Origin: Pseudomonas asiatica
GTDB lineage: Bacteria; Pseudomonadota; Gammaproteobacteria; Pseudomonadales; Pseudomonadaceae
DNA length: 64,000 nucleotides
Direction of reading: 5' to 3'
NCBI RefSeq assembly: GCF_009932335.1
Contig: NZ_BLJF01000003.1
Location: 310,001 to 374,000 of the forward strand
The first letter of the stretch is position 1. Each line of letters starts with the position of its first letter. A program made the translations under genes and the position numbers. This document shows, one piece after another, positions 47,510-56,443 of this stretch. Under the pieces are notes generated by a model. The model had not been told where the DNA came from and made no database searches. It saw only the letters and a list, made by a program, of their open reading frames with translations.

Positions 47510-48937
47510 TTACTTGTGCAACCAGCTGAGAAAACCGCCCTTCTTGATCGAAACCGGCTTCTGCAGCAACAACGACTCCCGGCTCTGCCGCCGAAACCGC
47601 TGCAACTTGCTCAACGCCGTTTGCACATCGCCGCGTTGCACCAGGCAGCTCTTCACCTGTTCCTTGTCGATCCGATACAGCACGCAACCGGTCAGCGTGC
47701 GGAACTCGGCCAGCGAGTCCTCTTCGTCGATGATTCCTTCGATCCCCAGCACCTCGCCCGGCCCCATGCGCCCGGCCTCGACCAGCTTGTCGCCATCGCG
47801 GATCGACGCCGAAACCACCCCGCTGCCAATCACCAGCAAGTGATCGGAATGCTCGCCCACGCCCAGGATTACCTGGTCGGCAAGGTATTCCACCGCCGTC
47901 ATACGCTGGCTCAACGCATCGCGCTCTTCAGCGCTCAGCGAGCGGAACACCCGCACCTCATCCAGCACCTCGCGCTGGCGGCTGCGTGGTGGCATGGCCA
48001 GGTCGGTGTTCCACATTACCCCGCTGGCCTCCAGGTGCCGGTGGGCCAGGTCGAACAGCTGATTGCGCGCGTCGCCCTTGGCGCCCGCGTCGGCCACGAA
48101 GCCGCTGGCTTCGTACTCCACTGATTCCAGCGTCGAGGCTTTCACCGTCACCTTTGGTCTTGGTGTAGCCAGGATGGCACTGACGCCTTGCAAGGCTTTT
48201 TCCAGAGCATCGAACACCCGTTTGGGCCGCACCTTGGCCGGTACCACCACGCTGACCGACACCCCGTGCACATCGGCCGGGCGGCTGTGGTTGAGCAGCC
48301 GGGCCTTGGCCGCCACCGAGTTGGGGATCACCGCCAGGCTGCCGGTGCTGGTGAGCAGGCGGGTGGCACGCCAGTCGATTTCCAGCACCTTGCCTTCGGT
48401 GCTATCGATGGAGATCGAGTCGCCAATCTGATACGGCCGCGTGGTGTTCAGGATGATGCCACTGAACACGTCGGCCAATGTGCTCTGCAGCGCCAGGCCG
48501 ATGACGATGGCCATTACCCCCGATGTAGCCAGCAGGCCCTTCACCGGCAACTGCAACACATAACCTGCGGCGGCGACTACCGCAGCCAGGAAGATCAGCG
48601 CCCCCAGCACATCCTGCAGCAAACGCCCGCCATGGCTGCCACGGGCACCCAGCAACAGGCCGAACACCACCGTCACCGTGCGTGCGCCGAACAGCCACCA
48701 GCCGATCGCCAGTACCGTGGCGATCAGGTTGCGCGAGACATCATCGGGCCAGGGTGGTGGTTGCATCGGGCTCATGCCGGCAGCCACCAGTACCGAGCTG
48801 AACAGCAGGAACAGCACCAACCGTGTGCCGATACGCCAGGCGCGTTGCTGGAGAGGAATCAGCTGCCAGAGCGCGAGGTCGAGCAGGATCAGGGCGGTGC
48901 CGAGCAACAGCGGGTACGACTGGATGAACGCCAGCAT
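47510..48937 (-). CDS. MscS-like channel with C-terminal cyclic-nucleotide-binding domain
   Basis: 475 residues from MLAFIQSYPLLLGTALILLDLALW (a longer frame to 49156 runs through REP sequence). Four or five membrane helices, then the MscS pore and beta domain (MAIVIGLALQSTLADVFSGIILNTTRPYQIGDSISI, WRATRLLTSTGSLAVIPNSVAA), and after ~residue 340 a CAP-family ligand domain (VFRSLSAEERDALSQRMTAVEYLADQVILGVGEHSDHLLVIGSGVVSASI...GPGEVLGIEGI). This is the bCNG architecture, in which a cyclic nucleotide modulates rather than strictly gates the channel. Confidence 0.85.
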   Translation of the reverse strand: MLAFIQSYPLLLGTALILLDLALWQLIPLQQRAWRIGTRLVLFLLFSSVLVAAGMSPMQPPPWPDDVSRNLIATVLAIGWWLFGARTVTVVFGLLLGARGSHGGRLLQDVLGALIFLAAVVAAAGYVLQLPVKGLLATSGVMAIVIGLALQSTLADVFSGIILNTTRPYQIGDSISIDSTEGKVLEIDWRATRLLTSTGSLAVIPNSVAAKARLLNHSRPADVHGVSVSVVVPAKVRPKRVFDALEKALQGVSAILATPRPKVTVKASTLESVEYEASGFVADAGAKGDARNQLFDLAHRHLEASGVMWNTDLAMPPRSRQREVLDEVRVFRSLSAEERDALSQRMTAVEYLADQVILGVGEHSDHLLVIGSGVVSASIRDGDKLVEAGRMGPGEVLGIEGIIDEEDSLAEFRTLTGCVLYRIDKEQVKSCLVQRGDVQTALSKLQRFRRQSRESLLLQKPVSIKKGGFLSWLHK

Positions 48938-49004
48938 GGTGGTCTCGGGTGAGGGGAGGGCTGTGGGTAGTAATAGAGCAGGTTGGCCGGGCAGGCAATG
49001 ACAG

Positions 49005-49110
49005 CCTGTGCCGACCTCTTCGCGGGCTTGCCCGCTCCCACAGATGTTGTGCATGAGTTGATGGATGCGCGATCCCTGTGGGAGCGGGCAAGCCCGCGAA
49101 GAGGCCGGCA
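49005..49110. repeat. Inverted REP pair
   Basis: CTTCGCGGGCTTGCCCGCTCCCACAG and mirror CTGTGGGAGCGGGCAAGCCCGCGAAG, upstream of the first YcaC-type gene. Confidence 0.85.
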
Positions 49111-49120
49111 AATCGAGCAT

Positions 49121-49257
49121 CAATCCATCGTTCACAAAACAGAACGCTAGAGCCAAAAACTGCTATCTACCGCCCAAAAGGTCATGGTTTTAATCTTCTC
49201 CCATCAACGCGAAACACCCAACTTACTGAAAAGATCAAAACCTTAGGAGCAACGACC
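49121..49257 (+). promoter_or_regulatory. Promoter region of YcaC-like gene 1, duplicated upstream of gene 2
   Basis: About 137 bases closely resemble 57,497-57,635. Both contain CGTTC-N8-GAACG (49129-49146) and the conserved stretches CTGCTATCTACCGCC and CATCAACGCGAAACACCC, before AGGAGCA and the ATG. Confidence 0.6.
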
Positions 49258-49887
49258 ATGACCAACTTCAAATACAACCGCCTGAACAAAGACGACGCCG
49301 CTGTCCTGCTGGTCGACCACCAGGCTGGCCTGCTGTCCCTGGTCCGCGACATTGAGCCGGACGCGTTCAAGAACAACGTATTGGCCCTGGCCGACCTGGC
49401 CAAGTTCTTCAACCTGCCGACCATCCTCACCACCAGCTTCGAACAAGGCCCCAACGGCCCGCTGGTACCAGAGCTGAAAGCCCTGTTCCCGGACGCCCCC
49501 TACATCGCCCGCCCAGGCCAGATCAACGCCTGGGACAACGAGGACTTCGTCAAGGCGGTGAAGGCCACCGGCAAGAAGCAGCTGATCATCGCCGGCGTGG
49601 TGACCGAAGTGTGCGTAGCCTTCCCGGCGCTGTCAGCCCTGGAGGAAGAGTTCGAAGTGTTCGTGGTCACCGATGCCTCCGGCACCTTCAACGCCATGAC
49701 CCGCGACGCCGCCCACGACCGCATGAGCCAGGCCGGCGCACAACTGATGACCTGGTTCGGCGTGGCCTGTGAGCTGCACCGCGACTGGCGTAACGACATC
49801 GAAGGCCTGGCCGCGCTGTGCTCCAACCACATCCCGGACTACCGCAACCTGATCACCAGCTACAACGCTTTCAACGCCAGCAAGTAA
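49258..49887 (+). CDS. YcaC-like isochorismatase-family cysteine hydrolase (copy 1)
   Basis: 209 residues: MTNFKYNRLNKDDAAVLLVDHQAGLLSLVRD with candidate catalytic Asp20 and Cys119 (VVTEVCVAFPAL), and SFEQGPNGPLVPELK. It is the YcaC-type subgroup of the isochorismatase-like (cysteine hydrolase) superfamily, which forms octamers; the substrate is unknown. About 95% identical to the copy at 57,636 (10 differences by my count) and clearly related to the one at 63,075. It may be cotranscribed with the next three genes on the same strand. Confidence 0.88.
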   Translation: MTNFKYNRLNKDDAAVLLVDHQAGLLSLVRDIEPDAFKNNVLALADLAKFFNLPTILTTSFEQGPNGPLVPELKALFPDAPYIARPGQINAWDNEDFVKAVKATGKKQLIIAGVVTEVCVAFPALSALEEEFEVFVVTDASGTFNAMTRDAAHDRMSQAGAQLMTWFGVACELHRDWRNDIEGLAALCSNHIPDYRNLITSYNAFNASK

Positions 49888-49896
49888 GCCAGATGC

Positions 49897-49921
49897 GCGG
49901 GCACCGCCAGCCGGTGCCCGC
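49897..49921 (+). terminator. GC-rich hairpin after YcaC-like copy 1
   Basis: GCGGGCACCG-CCAG-CCGGTGCCCGC forms a strong stem 10 bases past the stop. There is no T run, so it may stabilise mRNA or attenuate rather than terminate. Confidence 0.4.
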
Positions 49922-50001
49922 CAAGGCAGCACACCTGTCCAATCCAGCGCCCGTCCGCCGTTGCACAGTGGATGCGGGCAAGCTCATCCCAAGGAACGCC
50001 G

Positions 50002-50310
50002 ATGAACACCGCACCCCAAGACAACCGCGACGTAGTGACCGTATGCCTGCAACACAAGGTAATCGCCAGTTCGACGGGCACCACGCCGGCGCAACCGCCG
50101 CGCTGGAAGCAGGCGTTGCTGACCTACCTGGTGATCTGCCCGATGACCATGATCATTCCACAACTGCTGGCACCGTTGTTTGCACGCTTTCCGCAGTTGG
50201 GGGGCGCGATCACCGGCAATCTGATCGTCAACCTGTTCGTCATCCTGCCCGTGGTGTTCTACATCATGCCTTGGGTAACCCGCCGCTGCGCCAACTGGCT
50301 ACGTGGCTGA
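50002..50310 (+). CDS. Small membrane protein, ABM-family C-terminal tail type
   Basis: 102 residues from MNTAPQDNRDVVTVCLQHKV (AAGGAACGCC before it). Residues ~35-95 form two hydrophobic helices (ALLTYLVICPMTMIIPQLLAPLFARF and NLIVNLFVILPVVFYIMPWVTR), the pattern found as the membrane tail of some antibiotic-biosynthesis-monooxygenase-domain proteins. Here that soluble domain is missing or degenerate. Operon position, between two hydrolase genes. Confidence 0.6.
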   Translation: MNTAPQDNRDVVTVCLQHKVIASSTGTTPAQPPRWKQALLTYLVICPMTMIIPQLLAPLFARFPQLGGAITGNLIVNLFVILPVVFYIMPWVTRRCANWLRG

Positions 50311-50349
50311 GCCAGGCCTTTACCTCGACATTTTCAAGGAGATACCGAC

Positions 50350-51168
50350 ATGAGCACGTTCGTTACCCGCGATGGCACTTCGATCTACTTCAAGGACTGG
50401 GGCAGCGGCAAACCTGTGCTGTTCAGCCACGGCTGGCCACTGGATGCCGACATGTGGGATTCGCAGATGGAATTCCTGGCCAGCCGCGGCTACCGCGCCA
50501 TCGCCTTCGACCGCCGTGGTTTCGGCCGTTCGAGCCAGCCATGGAACGGCTACGACTACGACACCTTCGCCGATGACATCGCCCAGCTGATCGAACACCT
50601 CGACCTGCGCGACGTGACTTTGGTGGGCTTCTCGATGGGTGGCGGCGACGTTAGCCGCTACATCGCCCGCCACGGCAGCGAGCGTGTGGCCGGGCTGGTG
50701 CTGCTGGGCGCGGTGACGCCGGTGTTCGGCAAGCGTGACGACAACCCTGAAGGTGTCGACCTATCGGTGTTCGAGGGTATCTGCGCCGGCCTGCGTGCCG
50801 ACCGGGCGCAGTTCATCGCCGATTTCGCCACGCCGTTCTATGGCATCAACCATGGGCAGCAGGTGTCCCAGGGTGTGCAGACCCAGACCTTGAACATTGC
50901 GCTGATGGCATCGATCAAGGGCACCCTGGATTGCGTGACCGCGTTCTCCGAAACCGACTTCCGCCCGGATATGGCCAAGATCGATGTGCCGACCCTGGTG
51001 ATCCACGGTGACGACGACCAGATCGTGCCGTTCGAGAGCACCGGCAAGCGGGCGGCGGAGCTGATTCGTGGGGCTGAGCTGAAGGTGTATGCGGGGGCGC
51101 CGCACGGGTTTGCGGTGACCCATGCACAGCAGCTCAATCAAGACTTGCTGGCGTTCCTTCAGAAGTAA
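50350..51168 (+). CDS. Alpha/beta hydrolase, arylesterase/non-haem chloroperoxidase type
   Basis: 272 residues, exactly the usual size. MSTFVTRDGTSIYFKDWGSGKPVLFSHGWPLDADMW (oxyanion region), nucleophile Ser in GFSMGGGD (about 94), the Asp in LVIHGDDDQIVPFES and His in GAPHGFAVTH. Family members hydrolyse aryl esters or carry out perhydrolysis. AAGGAG precedes the ATG. It probably shares a transcript with the YcaC-like gene upstream. Confidence 0.9.
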   Translation: MSTFVTRDGTSIYFKDWGSGKPVLFSHGWPLDADMWDSQMEFLASRGYRAIAFDRRGFGRSSQPWNGYDYDTFADDIAQLIEHLDLRDVTLVGFSMGGGDVSRYIARHGSERVAGLVLLGAVTPVFGKRDDNPEGVDLSVFEGICAGLRADRAQFIADFATPFYGINHGQQVSQGVQTQTLNIALMASIKGTLDCVTAFSETDFRPDMAKIDVPTLVIHGDDDQIVPFESTGKRAAELIRGAELKVYAGAPHGFAVTHAQQLNQDLLAFLQK

Positions 51169-51177
51169 CTGTGCTGG

Positions 51178-51212
51178 GGCATTCGCGGGCGTGCCCGCGA
51201 AGAGGCCAGCCC
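51178..51212. repeat. Single REP unit
   Basis: ATTCGCGGGCGTGCCCGCGAAGAGGCC: a lone, shortened REP palindrome without the CTCCCACAGG tail. Confidence 0.7.
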
Positions 51213-51341
51213 AGGCAGCGCAAATGCTGAACAAGGCTAACCTTCAACAACCCACCGCACATCCATCCAAGCCTTGCCCCTACACCAACCGGCATGCTCC
51301 GCAGTTGCGCCTGCCCGCTGCCGCACCAGACGGAGAACCCC

Positions 51342-53324
51342 ATGTCCCAGGACCGCAACGACAAGACCCGTCGCCAGTTCCTCGCCACCAGTACCGTGCT
51401 CGGTGCCGCTGGCGCGCTCTGGTCCGCATTGCCCTTTACCGGTTCCGCCGGTTCCGCTCACGCATCCACCCAAGGAGGTTCCATGACCGCCGATCTGATT
51501 CTGTTCAACGGCAAACTGCACACCGTTGATCGTGAAAAGCCCACCGCGACCGCCGTCGCCATCAAGGATGGCCGTTTCATCGCCGTGGGCAACGACGCCG
51601 AAGCCATGGCCCACAAGGGCGCCACCACGCAGATCATCGACCTCAAGCAGCGTACGGTCATCCCTGGCCTGAACGACTCGCACCTGCACCTGATCCGTGG
51701 TGGCCTGAACTACAACCTGGAGCTGCGCTGGGAAGGCGTGCCTTCGGTGGCCGATGCCCTGCGCATGCTCAAGGACCAGGCCGCGCGCACGCCGACCCCG
51801 CAGTGGGTGCGTGTGGTCGGCGGCTGGAACGAGTTCCAGTTCGCCGAAAAACGCATGCCCACCCTGGAGGAAATCAACCAGGCCGCACCTGACACCCCGG
51901 TATTCCTGCTGCACCTGTATGACCGCGCACTGCTCAACCGCGCCGCGCTCAAGGCAGTCGGCTACACCAAGGACACGCCCAACCCGCCGGGCGGCGAGAT
52001 CCAGCGTGACAAGTTCGGCAACCCGACCGGCATGCTCATCGCCCGCCCCAACGCGATGATCCTCTACGCCACCCTGGCCAAGGGGCCGAAGCTGCCGCTG
52101 GAATACCAGGTCAACTCCACCCGCCAGTTCATGCGCGAGCTCAACCGCCTGGGCCTGACCAGTGCCATCGATGCCGGTGGTGGCTACCAGAACTACCCGG
52201 ACGACTATCAGGTGATCCAGGAGCTGGCCGACAACAACCAGCTGACCGTGCGCATTGCCTACAACCTGTTCACCCAGAAGCCCAAGGAAGAGCTGGACGA
52301 CTTCCGCAAGTGGACCTCCAGCGTGAAGCTGCACAGCGGTACCGACTTCCTGCGCCACAATGGCGCCGGCGAAATGCTGGTGTTTTCCGCCGCCGACTTC
52401 GAGGACTTCCTCGAACCGCGCCCGGACCTGCCGCAAACCATGGAACAAGAGCTGGAGCCGGTGGTGCGCCACCTGGTCGAGCAGCGCTGGCCGTTCCGCC
52501 TGCATGCCACCTACAACGAATCGATCACGCGCATGCTCGACGTGTTCGAGAAGGTCAACCGCGACATCCCGTTCAATGGCCTGCCATGGTTCTTCGACCA
52601 CGCCGAAACCATCACCCCGCAGAACATCGAGCGTGTGCGTGCGCTGGGCGGCGGTATCGCGATCCAGGATCGCATGGCCTTCCAGGGTGAGTATTTCGTT
52701 GACCGCTACGGCGCCAAGGCTGCCGAGCAGACCCCGCCGATCAAGCGCATGCTCGACATGGGCGTGCCGGTGGGCGCCGGTACCGACGCCACCCGCGTGT
52801 CCAGCTACAACCCTTGGACCTCGCTGTACTGGCTGGTCAGCGGCAAGACCGTCGGTGGCATGGAGCTGTACCCGGAAGGCCTCAGCCGTGACACCGCGCT
52901 GCAGCTGTTCACCCAGGGCAGCGCCTGGTTCTCCAGCGAGCAGGGCAAGAAAGGCCAGATCAAGGTGGGCCAGCTGGCTGACCTGGCGGCGCTGTCGCTG
53001 GACTTCTTCAGTGTCGATGAAGAGGCGATCAAAGGCATCGAGTCGGTGCTGACCGTGGTCGATGGCAAGGTGGTGTATGGCGCGGCGGAATTCGACAAGC
53101 TCGGCCCGCCCCAGGTGCCGGTGCTGCCGGAGTGGTCTCCGGTGACCAAGGTGCCGGGCCACTGGCGCGTGGGCACGCCGTCGCTGGCAGCGGTGGCGCA
53201 CCAGTGTGTCGGGCCTTGCGGGGTGCATGCGCACAGCCATGAGAAGGCACGGCATTCGAGTGTGCCGGTGAATGACTTCCAGGGCTTCTGGGGGGCGCTG
53301 GGTTGCTCGTGCTTCGCGTTCTAA
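51342..53324 (+). CDS. Tat-exported amidohydrolase (YtcJ-like amidohydrolase 3)
   Basis: 660 residues from the ATG at 51342. The N-terminus has a twin-arginine signal (DKTRRQFLATSTVLGAAGALWSALPF). The amidohydrolase fold begins at LILFNGKLHTVDREKPTATAVAIKDGRF, with metal-site HLHLIRGG (DSHLHL), GVPVGAGTDATRVSSYNPW near the C-terminal metal site and LADLAAL as the last strand. A perfect AAGGAGG lies 6 bases before an internal ATG at 51,483, exactly where the fold starts, so a cytoplasmic form is possible. Substrate unknown. C-terminal CVGPCGVHAHSHEK is unusual. Confidence 0.85.
   Translation: MSQDRNDKTRRQFLATSTVLGAAGALWSALPFTGSAGSAHASTQGGSMTADLILFNGKLHTVDREKPTATAVAIKDGRFIAVGNDAEAMAHKGATTQIIDLKQRTVIPGLNDSHLHLIRGGLNYNLELRWEGVPSVADALRMLKDQAARTPTPQWVRVVGGWNEFQFAEKRMPTLEEINQAAPDTPVFLLHLYDRALLNRAALKAVGYTKDTPNPPGGEIQRDKFGNPTGMLIARPNAMILYATLAKGPKLPLEYQVNSTRQFMRELNRLGLTSAIDAGGGYQNYPDDYQVIQELADNNQLTVRIAYNLFTQKPKEELDDFRKWTSSVKLHSGTDFLRHNGAGEMLVFSAADFEDFLEPRPDLPQTMEQELEPVVRHLVEQRWPFRLHATYNESITRMLDVFEKVNRDIPFNGLPWFFDHAETITPQNIERVRALGGGIAIQDRMAFQGEYFVDRYGAKAAEQTPPIKRMLDMGVPVGAGTDATRVSSYNPWTSLYWLVSGKTVGGMELYPEGLSRDTALQLFTQGSAWFSSEQGKKGQIKVGQLADLAALSLDFFSVDEEAIKGIESVLTVVDGKVVYGAAEFDKLGPPQVPVLPEWSPVTKVPGHWRVGTPSLAAVAHQCVGPCGVHAHSHEKARHSSVPVNDFQGFWGALGCSCFAF
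51472..51485 (+). promoter_or_regulatory. Internal ribosome-binding site and start in the amidohydrolase
   Basis: AAGGAGG followed 6 bases on by ATG. It would give a protein beginning MTADLILFNGK, lacking the Tat signal. Confidence 0.5.
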
Positions 53325-53334
53325 GCTGAGCTGA

Positions 53335-53369
53335 TGAAAAGGAGGCCAGTTATTGGCCCCCTTTTTTGT
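53335..53369 (+). terminator. Rho-independent terminator after the amidohydrolase
   Basis: AAAAGGAGGCCA-GTTAT-TGGCCCCC followed by T6, 11 bases past the stop. Confidence 0.85.
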
Positions 53370-53377
53370 TCCTTCTG

Positions 53378-53480
53378 TGCTGGCCTCTTCGCGGGTAAAC
53401 CCGCTCCTACAGGTACGGCGGCGCACTCAGGCCTGTGTTGTCCCTGTGGGAGCGGGTTTACCCGCGAAGAAGCCGGAAAG
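53378..53480. repeat. Inverted REP pair (CGCGGGTAAACCCG subtype)
   Basis: CTTCGCGGGTAAACCCGCTCCTACAGG and its mirror CTGTGGGAGCGGGTTTACCCGCGAAG, between convergent genes. Confidence 0.85.
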
Positions 53481-53487
53481 GCCAACA

Positions 53488-55086
53488 TCAATGGTGAGCC
53501 TTGTGCTCAGCTCCAGCCAACAGATGCCGAATCTTCACTTCCACCCCAGCGGTCTGCAGCATCCGCACCCGCGCCTCGATCTTCAGCTCACCCCGGGTAA
53601 CCCGGTGGTGATGCCGCAAATGCTCCAGCCACGATTCCTCGAAGAAGAACTCCAGCCACACCGCCGGGTCCGCGCTGTCGCGCATCAACCCCCACGACAA
53701 CGCGCCATTGCGCTTGCGCATCGCCTCCAGCTCCCGCGCTGCCTGCTGGAACGCCTCGGCCTTGGCCGGGTCGATGTGGTATTCCACGGTGACCATCACC
53801 GGCCCGCTTTCCTTGTCCATGTCGTCGCTCAGCAGCGGCACCGGCCAATGCAGTGACGGCGTCAGCTCCTCGGCTGCGGTTTCCGGCAGCGTCACCTTGC
53901 AGGTCAGCAGCGTGCCCAGTGCCAGGCCTCCTGCGGCCAGCAGCAGGCTCAAGGTGATCGTTGCATGGCTGGCCAGCGTGCCCCACAGCAACCCGCCACT
54001 GGCCATGGCACCAAAGAAGATCAGGATGTACACCGACAGCGCCCGCGCCCGTACCCAGGCCGGCACCGAGGTCTGCGCCGCCACCTGCAGGTTGGACAGC
54101 ACGGCAATCCACGCCGCGCCGCTGAGCAGCATTGCCGGCAGCAGCACATAGAAGTTGCGCACCAGCGCCAGGGCGAGCAGGAACAGGGCATACAGCAGGC
54201 TGGCGAGCAGCACCAGGCGGTCGCGGCTGATGCGTTCGCGCAGGCGTGGCAGCAAGGTGGCGCCGGCCACCGCGCCGATGCCGATGGCCGCCAGCAGCAG
54301 GCCGAAATCGGCGGCGGTGCCATGCATCTCGCCACGCACGATCAACGGCAGCAGCGAGGTGCCCGCGCTGGCGCAGAAAAAGAATGCCAAGGCGCGCAAT
54401 ATCACCGCCTGCAAGGGTTTGGCACTGCGCGCGAAACGCAGCCCGGTGCGCATGGCGCCGACGAAGCGCTCGGCCGGCAGCAGCGGCTCCTTCACCTCGC
54501 GCTTCCACAGGAACAGCACCAGGATCACCCCGGCGAACGAGATGGCATTCAAGGCGAAGGTCAACCACGGGCCGACCATGCTCACCACCACGCCCGCCAA
54601 AGCCGGGCCGATGGCGCGCGACACGTTGATACCGACACTGGAAAGCGCCACCGCGTTGGCCAGGTCGTCCTTGCCTACCAGCTCCGGTGTCAGCGCGCTC
54701 CAGGCCGGCATCATCAGTGCCGTGCCGATGCCCAACGCCAGGGTAAGCACCAGCAGCAGGGTGACGTTCATCAGCCCGAGCAGGGTCAGGGCCGCCAGCA
54801 CCACGGCCACCGAAGACATCCACAGTTGCACCAGCAACAGGTAGCGGCGCTTGTCGACGATATCAGCCGCCGCGCCGGCCGGCAGGGCGAGGAAGAACAT
54901 TGGTAGCGAGCCGGCTACCTGGATCAGGGCCACATGCAACGGGCTGGCCGACAGCGTGGTCATCAGCCAGCCGGCGCCCACCTCATGCATCCAGGTGCCG
55001 ATGTTGGAAGCGATGGTGGCGATCCACAGCATGCGGAAGGTGGCGTTGCGCAATGGGCTCCAGGCGCCTGAAGGGGTCGTGCTCAT
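53488..55086 (-). CDS. MFS transporter with C-terminal ABM-like domain (MFS_3/EntS type)
   Basis: 532 residues. Residues 1-400 form a 12-helix MFS_3 carrier (TFRMLWIATIASNIGTWMHEVGAGWLMTTLS, typical of the EntS branch). The last ~110 residues form a soluble domain (VMVTVEYHIDPAKAEAFQQAARELEAMRKRNGALSWGLMRDSADPAVWLEFFFEESWLEH) of the dimeric alpha/beta-barrel (antibiotic-monooxygenase) type. The start follows the upstream OprD porin stop by one base, so the pair is an operon: outer-membrane entry and inner-membrane transport of a shared compound. Confidence 0.85.
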   Translation of the reverse strand: MSTTPSGAWSPLRNATFRMLWIATIASNIGTWMHEVGAGWLMTTLSASPLHVALIQVAGSLPMFFLALPAGAAADIVDKRRYLLLVQLWMSSVAVVLAALTLLGLMNVTLLLVLTLALGIGTALMMPAWSALTPELVGKDDLANAVALSSVGINVSRAIGPALAGVVVSMVGPWLTFALNAISFAGVILVLFLWKREVKEPLLPAERFVGAMRTGLRFARSAKPLQAVILRALAFFFCASAGTSLLPLIVRGEMHGTAADFGLLLAAIGIGAVAGATLLPRLRERISRDRLVLLASLLYALFLLALALVRNFYVLLPAMLLSGAAWIAVLSNLQVAAQTSVPAWVRARALSVYILIFFGAMASGGLLWGTLASHATITLSLLLAAGGLALGTLLTCKVTLPETAAEELTPSLHWPVPLLSDDMDKESGPVMVTVEYHIDPAKAEAFQQAARELEAMRKRNGALSWGLMRDSADPAVWLEFFFEESWLEHLRHHHRVTRGELKIEARVRMLQTAGVEVKIRHLLAGAEHKAHH

Positions 55087-55087
55087 G

Positions 55088-56350
55088 TCAGAAGCTGCCT
55101 TTGAGTGGGTATTCGATGATCAGGTAGATCCGGTCGATGTCATCGCCGGCCTGGGCCTGGTTGGCGCGGTGGCTGACGTGGGAAAACGACAGGCTCAGGT
55201 CCTTGGCGGCGCCCGACTGCACCACGTATTTCAGGTCGATGTCGCGCTCCCAGTGCTTGCCGCCGTCGCCGTACTGGCCCACATAGGCGCCGCCTGCCGG
55301 GGCATGGCTACCGTCGATGCCACGGCCGCTGACGTAGCGGCCCATCAGGCTCAGGCCGGGGGCGCCGAGGGTGGCGAAGTCGAGGTCGTAGCGCAGTTGC
55401 CACGAGCGCTCGCCGGGGCCGTTGAAGTCGGCGTACTTGATCGAGTTGGCCAGGTAGATGGAGTCGCCGCCGACGAAGTCGAACGGGGTATCGCCCTCGA
55501 CCTTCTGGTAGGCCAGGCTCAGCGCCTGGGCGCCGAAGCTGTACCTGGCCAGCAGGCTGTAGGCGAGGGTGTCGATTGCCCCGGCACTGGCATTGCCGGT
55601 GTCGTGGGTCTTGTACAGGTTGCCGTCCAGGCGCCAGTTGCCCTCGGCCAGGTTCAGGTTGAGGTAGGCCTGGCGCCAGGTGTCCTCCAGCTGGCCTGCG
55701 TACAGTGCGCCGCCGAATGGCCCGTCGGGTGCGAACGCGGCACCGGCCAGGCTGATGGCGCGGTTGTCAGTGGTAGCGCCGTAGCCGCTGAAGTCATCAT
55801 GGCTGGAGCTGTTGTCCTGGTTTTTGAAGGCGGTGAAGTGCCCGGCCTGCAGGCGCCAGTCGGGCATGTCGGTGTTGTCCAGGAACCAGCCGGTGGCGTA
55901 CTCCGGGTGCAGGCGTTTGTCGCTGGTGTCGAACACCGGGGTTTCCACGGTCATTTCGCCGTAGCACAGTTGGGTGTTGCCCAGGCGCAGCTTGAGTGCG
56001 GCGCCGGCGCTGGAGTAGTCGGACTCGGCGCGGCCATCGCTGTCGCGCGGCAGCAGGCCGGTGCCGGCATGGCCGCGGCCGCCGTCCAGCTTGAGGCCGA
56101 GAAAACCATGGGCATCGATGCCGACGCCGAGTGTGCCCTCGGTGAAGCCGGAGCGGATTTCGCCAATGAAGCCCTGGGCCCATTCCTGGCGGTAGTTCTG
56201 GCCACTGCCGGAGGGCGAGCGGAAGTCGCTGTGCAGGAAGTAGTTGCGGCTGAGCAGCGACCAGCCGGGCTCTTCGGCCTGGCTGAGCACCGGGCACAGG
56301 GCGAGGGTGGCGAGCAGGGCGCGGCCTGGTCCGTGGGTGGCGCGGATCAT
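55088..56350 (-). CDS. OprD-family outer-membrane porin
   Basis: 420 residues with signal peptide (LALCPVLSQA-EE) and the OprD pattern: LLSRNYFLHSDFRS.., RQEWAQGFIGEIRSGFTEGTLGVGIDAHGFLGLKLDGG, repeated amphipathic strands and a C-terminal Phe (EYPLKGSF) for BAM-dependent assembly. OprD channels take up small organic acids, amino acids or peptides. Forms an operon with the MFS gene immediately downstream; a LysR regulator lies 93 bases upstream on the same strand. Confidence 0.9.
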   Translation of the reverse strand: MIRATHGPGRALLATLALCPVLSQAEEPGWSLLSRNYFLHSDFRSPSGSGQNYRQEWAQGFIGEIRSGFTEGTLGVGIDAHGFLGLKLDGGRGHAGTGLLPRDSDGRAESDYSSAGAALKLRLGNTQLCYGEMTVETPVFDTSDKRLHPEYATGWFLDNTDMPDWRLQAGHFTAFKNQDNSSSHDDFSGYGATTDNRAISLAGAAFAPDGPFGGALYAGQLEDTWRQAYLNLNLAEGNWRLDGNLYKTHDTGNASAGAIDTLAYSLLARYSFGAQALSLAYQKVEGDTPFDFVGGDSIYLANSIKYADFNGPGERSWQLRYDLDFATLGAPGLSLMGRYVSGRGIDGSHAPAGGAYVGQYGDGGKHWERDIDLKYVVQSGAAKDLSLSFSHVSHRANQAQAGDDIDRIYLIIEYPLKGSF

Positions 56351-56443
56351 GGGGGCTCCGGGAGGAATGATCCGGGACTGTGGAGGAAGGATAGGCCAGG
56401 GGTCTTGTATGCGTGTGCTCTGGCTGGTCTTGCCTGTGCCGGC

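Noticed and set aside
51237..53426. Antisense frame of 729 codons opposite the amidohydrolase
   Set aside because: GC-rich shadow; the plus-strand gene has a clear Tat signal and metal motifs.
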